A DNA stretch of 64,000 nt from Sequoia sempervirens. Taxonomy: Eukaryota; Streptophyta; Pinopsida; Cupressales; Cupressaceae. The stretch spans positions 1 to 64,000 of the forward strand of contig VDFB02275531.1 of NCBI GenBank assembly GCA_007258455.2, in the 5' to 3' direction. This document shows positions 59,454 to 64,000 of this stretch, piece after piece (positions within the stretch are counted from its first letter, which is position 1; every line of letters begins with the position of its first letter). A program made the position numbers and the translations under genes. Under the pieces are notes generated by a model. It made no database searches. It saw only the letters and a list, made by a program, of their open reading frames with translations, and was not told the origin of the DNA.

Positions 59454-60833
59454 TGTTGGAAATATATGCCTCAATCCCATAGGTTGAAACCTCTAAGATA
59501 GCCAAGTTGGTGTGGCATGCTTTGTGTTTGGCCGACTAGCAGTTGAAACCTTGTTGAACAGTTCTGGTCGCTGAGACCTTGTTTCAGTCTTGCCGAGTGG
59601 ACCCGTCGCTATGACCTTACTTCAGTCACGTTGAATGTATCTATCACTATGACATTATGATCACCATGACAATTTATATCTCACTTCGCCCGAGTTGTTC
59701 TCTTGCCGACGGGTTAGTGTCAAGTGGTGGTCAGGGAGACTCATGGCGATTGGAGTCTTCGGGATAACACGGAGGCTTCGCTATGAACTCTCAGCAATGA
59801 AGGAAAGTCTTGCCAACAGTATACACTCGGAGTAACATATGGTGGCTCGTTATGAAGTCTTATCGATATGAATATCTTTGGCTGATAGGCCACTCTTATC
59901 GAATATTAGGGAGACTCTGGGCGACAAGCGGAGGCATTAGGGTAACACTAAGGGTTTGCTAAGAACTCTTAGCGATGGAGAGAAGTCTTGTTGACTGTTG
60001 TTTGGTGCTCGGTATGACTTAAGACTTCAGAGTAACGTCTTAGCGATAGCGATAAGTCTTGGCGATAGAGGAGCACTTCAGAGTAACTTTTGAACCTCGA
60101 TATGATCTCTTGGCTAAAGCGATAAGTCTTGCCGACTGTTGAACGTTTCGATATAACTTTCAAAACTTGGTAGAACCTCTTGCCGATAGTGTTGACTCTT
60201 GGCGATATCGAATGTTGGCTTTGTTGGCATCGGGGAGACACAATTAGTGTCTCACCGATATGCCAACATAGTTTGAACGCTTTGACCGAAGTGAAGACCA
60301 TCCTACGTGGCTTGTGTTCGACCAATCAGGGAGCAAAATGGGAACCACTAGTAGTTGTACTGTTGTGGCCGTTACTGAGAGGAAGTTTGACAGACTGGAA
60401 GTGACATGGATATACTCAGTGATTGCAGATTGTGATCGGTTTGATGGTTCAATGAACAAATGGGTGAAGAGTTCGAATGGTGATCAGTGTGAATTCGATT
60501 ATGAGAGCATTGTAATGTGAATGTTTTGTAGCAAGGTTGATCATTGTGAATGCTGCTGTAAATTGACATCAGAAAGTTAAGTCTGATCTTTGTATGTAAT
60601 CTTTATTACTATAATACAAAGTGACTTCTCTTGGTGTGGTGGGTTTTTTCTCCCTTAAGGGTTTTCCCACATATATCTGGTGTTCATATGTGTATGATTA
60701 ATTCTCTGTTTCTGTTATCTCTTTCAAGTGCATCTTAATTGGACTGTAATTGTAAAATTTAAAAGGTATCTCTACATTCTTCCCTGGGGTTTTGACGTTA
60801 GGAGAGTTGTTCCGCACCTTAGCTTTCCTTATA
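59454..60833 (+). mobile_element. Solo LTR S2 (copia-like) inside the G1 right LTR
   Basis: 1380 bp from TGTTGGAAAT to CTTATA, with duplication gtttt at 59449-59453 and 60834-60838. The last base pair TA is probably a decayed CA. Near 60640-60680 it has the GGTGGGTTTTTTCTCCC...GGGTTTTCCC block common in plant copia LTRs, giving the plus orientation. No internal region remains. Locally more GC-rich than its surroundings. Confidence 0.75.
59570..60240 (+). repeat. Degenerate internal repeats in S2
   Basis: Words GATAAGTCTTGGCGAT, AGTCTTGCCGACTGTTG, CTCTTAGCGATGG and CTTCAGAGTAAC recur many times at irregular spacing over about 650 bp, giving a CG-containing block within the solo LTR. Confidence 0.65.
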
Positions 60834-62259
60834 GTTTTCTCTTGTTTAGTTCATATCTTTTAAACACTTTAAGCTGCTTATTTCATATACATTCTTGAAC
60901 TTATATACCTTCTATATCTTTTATTCCATTCAAACCAGACTTTGATGAGTGGAAATATGATTATGATATGATGATGTTTGCATGGATGAATGTGTGAATG
61001 CATATGAAATTCAATGTGAATCTATGTTTAATTCATGATGGTTAATGGTATGTATGCTTTAGATGAAACTAATTCCTTGCAACTAGAAGAATTGTAACCT
61101 GCAGCCAAAGGATTTCGGGCCAATTGTAGGGGAGATTCCTAGGACGCTAGAAACTTGAAAATTATAGAAATGATGAAAGTGATCAGTGGAGTGGTCAATT
61201 GTGATTCATCGGAGCATTTAATAAGATGATGGAGGAAAGAAGTTTGCAGTAATCAAGAAACTAGTGTGACTGTTTGAACAAAGCACATCTCTGTCATGTC
61301 GTTAAAGTAGAGTTACAAACCTATTTGTCTCTTCTATATTTTCTAGTTTTAGTTTTAGTTGCAAAGACTTTGTCTCTCTCTATTTTGAAGGAAGTGGACA
61401 TCTTCATTTAATTTATGTTTTTAGTCCTTATGCAAATAAACCTCCTCCTAAACTTATATAGTTGGATTGGTTGTTGAGAAGCAAATCTAGTTGGAAGATA
61501 TGTTTTGATAATTATAGTTTTGATTCACAGATAATATTTTTGTTAGTTTTTTGTTATGCAATCATGAATGAGAAATATGTGAAGATTATTGTCAGATTGT
61601 AGAGTTTAGTTATATGCAATAAAGATGTTCTAGTTTACTGTTATGATTAGTTGAATCAAGTAGCACATATTTAGTTTCTCCTATGGGTACAACAACTTGA
61701 GCAAGGTCCACTCAAGGTATTATTCACCCACCTTAATTTATGTTGTTAATTTAGATGTTTTACATTATTGCATTCATTTCAATAGACTCCTCACTACATA
61801 CATGTAAATGATATTTAGTCTTAGGATTTAAGTTTTGTAATGCATCATTGATTCATCCTCCAGAGTGAGTCAAGTAGTTATAATTAAGAACTAGAATTGC
61901 TAGCGAAATTGCATAGTTCGGGTTTAGTAGTTAACAGTTACATTGTTAAGCTGAAGGTACCACAACATCAGTAGTTGATCAAGTTATTTCCCTTCTTTTG
62001 TAGATTATGCTTTATTTTCCTTTTCTAGCCTTTATTGTTTCCCTTCACATGTGTAAACAACCTATACTTGATGATATAAACCGTGTAGAGTCTATGAATG
62101 TACATGCAATTCCAACATCATCAAAATCTTATGAAGCACGAGTTGATAATTTAATGGAGTCTTTGCAAGGGTTTAGAGGATTGTTCAATTAGGAACCCTT
62201 CCTTTGAATTGTGTATCTAATACCAAGTTGGTTGGACATTAGTGAGGCCTTACAATAGT

Positions 62260-62760
62260 TAGTAGATAGGTCTACAATAAAACCTGAGAGAATCATAGAA
62301 CACTTGATTATAACATTAGAATCATGGGAATACCCTACAAACTTTATGGTGTTACAATCTAAAGCTAATCTTGTAGGATATCCCCTCATCATAGGGAGAC
62401 CTTGGTTGGCTACTGTAGATGCCTTCATAGGTTACAATTATAGTAACATGATCATTTCCAATGGAAATGTATCCAAGAAAGTAGTCCTTTATCTACCTTC
62501 CCAACCACATGCAGACTTGGAGCAAACTGTATGGCATGCCATAGATGAGGATGATCAATACTCATTATAGACATTAATGATTATTGAACAAAGTCCTATG
62601 TTAAAAATACAAGATGAGGATAATATTTTTGTAAACATCATGCAAAATAATTATGGTAAGGACCCACAACAACATTACTGTTTAGCATGCTTACAAGACC
62701 CTCTACAAAACATAATCCATGTCAATACATCTAAGTCCATTTCTCAAAATTCACACCTTA
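62260..62760 (+). pseudogene. G0 fragment D: protease, second part
   Basis: Resumes the frame cut at 4849, with VDRSTIKPE-like residues, SWEYPTNFMVLQSKANLVGY (62322-62381), PLIIGRPWLATVDAFIG and NMIISNGNVSKKVVLYLPS (62447-62503). The I-I-G-R-P-W-L block is the C-terminal part of a gypsy aspartic protease. Open to 62568, then stops. A linker to RT follows. Confidence 0.82.
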
Positions 62761-63700
62761 TTGCTACATAATTTTAGTCCCAATATAGTAGGTATTGATA
62801 TAGAATTTGTTAATGCATTAGCCTTGAATTTGGAGATTACATCAGGGAAGACATTAAATATAAATAATCAATTGACTACTGCACAACAGTCTTCCCTGTT
62901 GAATGTGTTGCAAGCACATGTAGCTGCATTTGCATGGGATTACCATGATATGAAAGGAATATACCCAAACCTATGCATGCATAAAATTTACATCAATGAT
63001 GACTTCAAATCATTTAGGAAACCCCAAAGGGGAATGAACCCAACAATCTATGACATAGTTAAGACATAATTACAAAACTTATAGGATACAGGATTCATCT
63101 ATCCAATCTCTGATAGCCAATGGGTGTCTCCATTAGTAATTGTTCTTAAGAAAGGAGGAAAATGGAGAGTGTGTGTTGATTACTATGAGTTAACTGTGCC
63201 AACTAGAAATGACCACTTTCCCCTTCCATTCATTGATCAAGTGCTAGATTCATTAACAAGAAAGCAATACTTTCCTTTTTGGATGGGTTTAATGGATAAA
63301 ACCAGATTAAGATAGCTCTAGAAGACCAAGACAAGACAACCATTACATGCCCTTGGGGAAAATATGCTTACTATATCTTTCCATTTGGGCTATGCAATAA
63401 ACCTACCACCTTCCAAAAGGCATTATTGAGCATATTCTTAGACTTTACTCATGATTCCATGGATGAATTTACAACTTGGGAGTACCTATGAAGAAGCACT
63501 TGCTAATTTGGACAAGGTACTACAAAGACGTCAAGATCACCACTTGTCTCTAAGTCATGAGAAATGCTTCATGATGATGACTGAGGGAGTAGTCTTGGGA
63601 CACTTTGTGTCCAATGAGGGAATCCAAGTAGACCAAAATAAAATAGAGATAATATCAACATTGCATGTACCTTAGAAATAGAAGAATGTCAGAAGCTTCC
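62761..63700 (+). pseudogene. G0 reverse transcriptase, catalytic box deleted
   Basis: Pre-RT VAAFAWDYHDMKGIYP (62921-62968) and RT motifs SPLVIVLKKGGKWRVCVDYY (63127-63186), DHFPLPFIDQVLDSL (63211-63255) and FGLCNKPTTFQKA (63384-63422) are in order. The catalytic YMDD box near 63458-63470 is missing: the DNA reads gattccatggatgaattt where G1 has a longer version with two ATGGA copies. Frameshifts at 63285 and near 63473. The frame then continues EEALANLDKVLQRRQDHHLS (63478-63537) to 63675. Confidence 0.85.
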
Positions 63701-64000
63701 TTGGCCATGTTGGCTACTACAAAAGATTTATACAAGATTTTAATAAGATTGTAGCACCATTGTTTGTCCTATTGTCTAAATATGTAGATTTTGATTGGAA
63801 ATATACTTATCAACATGCCTTTGAAGCTCTTAAGGTAGCACTTACAAAGACCCCAATATTAAGAGGACCAAATTGTACATTTCCTTTTCATATCCACACC
63901 GATACTTCTAATTTTGCAACTGAAGTTGTGTTAGGACAAAAAGAAGGGAATCTAGAGTATACCATATATTATATCAGTAAGAACCTTCAAGGGGAAGAGA
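63701..64000 (+). pseudogene. G0 RNase H, start (runs off the window)
   Basis: FLGHVGYY-like residues near 63697-63720 and FKYTYQHAFEALKVALTKTP-like sequence near 63800-63855 form the RT-RNase H connection. FPFHIHTDTSNFATEVVLGQ (63881-63940) is the RNase H start, with the first Asp kept where G1 has Asn. The element continues beyond 64000. Confidence 0.8.

Larger units (their letters stand above)
4850..62254 (+). mobile_element. G1: Athila-like Ty3/gypsy retrotransposon with at least five direct inserts
   Basis: The element starts TGACGAG and ends CTTACA, flanked by gcagt (4845-4849) and atagt (62255-62259). These differ by two transitions, as expected of an old target duplication. Removing it joins the G0 protease frame exactly. 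Order: left LTR 4850-6322, tRNA-Asp-type primer site 6327-6344, gag 6628-9384, protease-RT-RNase H-integrase 46682-50406, a downstream ORF 51240-58284, polypurine tract 59410-59426, right LTR 59427-62254. Inserts are a solo LTR, E2, an unclassified element, a SMART and another solo LTR. About 13 kb remains without them, suitable for Athila. All genes are broken. Confidence 0.88.
59427..62254 (+). repeat. G1 right LTR, split by solo LTR S2
   Basis: The first 27 bp (TGTTGATCTTGATTAATACCTAGTTTT, 59427-59453) match the left LTR start. The match resumes at 60834 and runs to 62254. Without S2 it is about 1448 bp against 1473 in the left copy. Confidence 0.82.

Noticed and set aside
60793..60833. 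TGACGTTAGG at 60793 as the start of the G1 right LTR
   Set aside because: The left LTR start matches 59427-59453 better, and the sequence at 60793 belongs to the end of solo LTR S2.

Overview
The window is repeat DNA from a plant nuclear genome. AT-rich sequence, Ty3/gypsy and Ty1/copia elements primed by initiator tRNA-Met, Athila-like and Tat-like gypsy lineages with long 3' extensions, a plant mobile domain sequence and very deep nesting all fit a large-genome land plant. A gymnosperm is my guess, but nothing here proves it. I see no intact host gene, rRNA, tRNA or CRISPR array. Almost every protein similarity is a decayed retrotransposon gene.

The main result is that about 92% of the window is one set of nested insertions. 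Most boundaries can be read from target-site duplications (TSDs), and most are confirmed because removing the insert rejoins the interrupted reading frame or LTR. Layer 0 is an Athila-like element G0, seen as 3958-4849 and 62255-64000. Its protease region is split by a relative, G1 (4850-62254, TSD gcagt/atagt). G1 was hit by a solo LTR (6862-7940, TSD atact), a large Tat-like element E2 (9385-46676, TSD ctatc), an unclassified 4.2 kb insert (51568-55792, TSD ggtat/tgtat), a 333-bp SMART-type mini-LTR element (57115-57447) and a solo LTR inside its right LTR (59454-60833, TSD gtttt). E2 was hit by a minus-strand LARD-type copia derivative in its left LTR (10703-17928, TSD ctagt), a gag-only copia element in its pol gene (25095-31229, TSD acttc/acttt) and an LTR-internal-LTR-internal-LTR element (39402-44434, TSD gtctc) inside an antisense plant-mobile-domain gene. 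Subtracting inserts leaves G1 at about 13 kb and E2 at about 19 kb, reasonable sizes for Athila-like and Tat-like elements.

Layout: 1-3957 is unclassified noncoding DNA, probably part of a minus-strand LTR element cutting G0. 4850-9384 is the G1 LTR, primer site and gag. 9385-18040 is the E2 left LTR with the LARD. 18041-25089 is the E2 leader, gag, protease and a G-patch-like segment. 25095-31229 is the copia insert. 31235-35060 holds E2 RT, RNase H, archaeal-type RNase H and integrase. 35060-45558 is the E2 3' extension with the antisense mobile-domain gene and the three-LTR element. 46682-50406 is G1 protease to integrase. 51240-58284 is the G1 downstream ORF in pieces. 59410-62254 is the G1 polypurine tract and right LTR. 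62255-64000 is G0 protease to RNase H.

All coding regions carry stops, frameshifts or lost catalytic residues, so the elements look dead. The candidates for something undescribed are the compact three-LTR element with its coiled-coil-only ORF, the antisense mobile-domain gene with an in-place inversion of its middle, and the dense ACAGTG-like tract that replaces pol in the copia insert.
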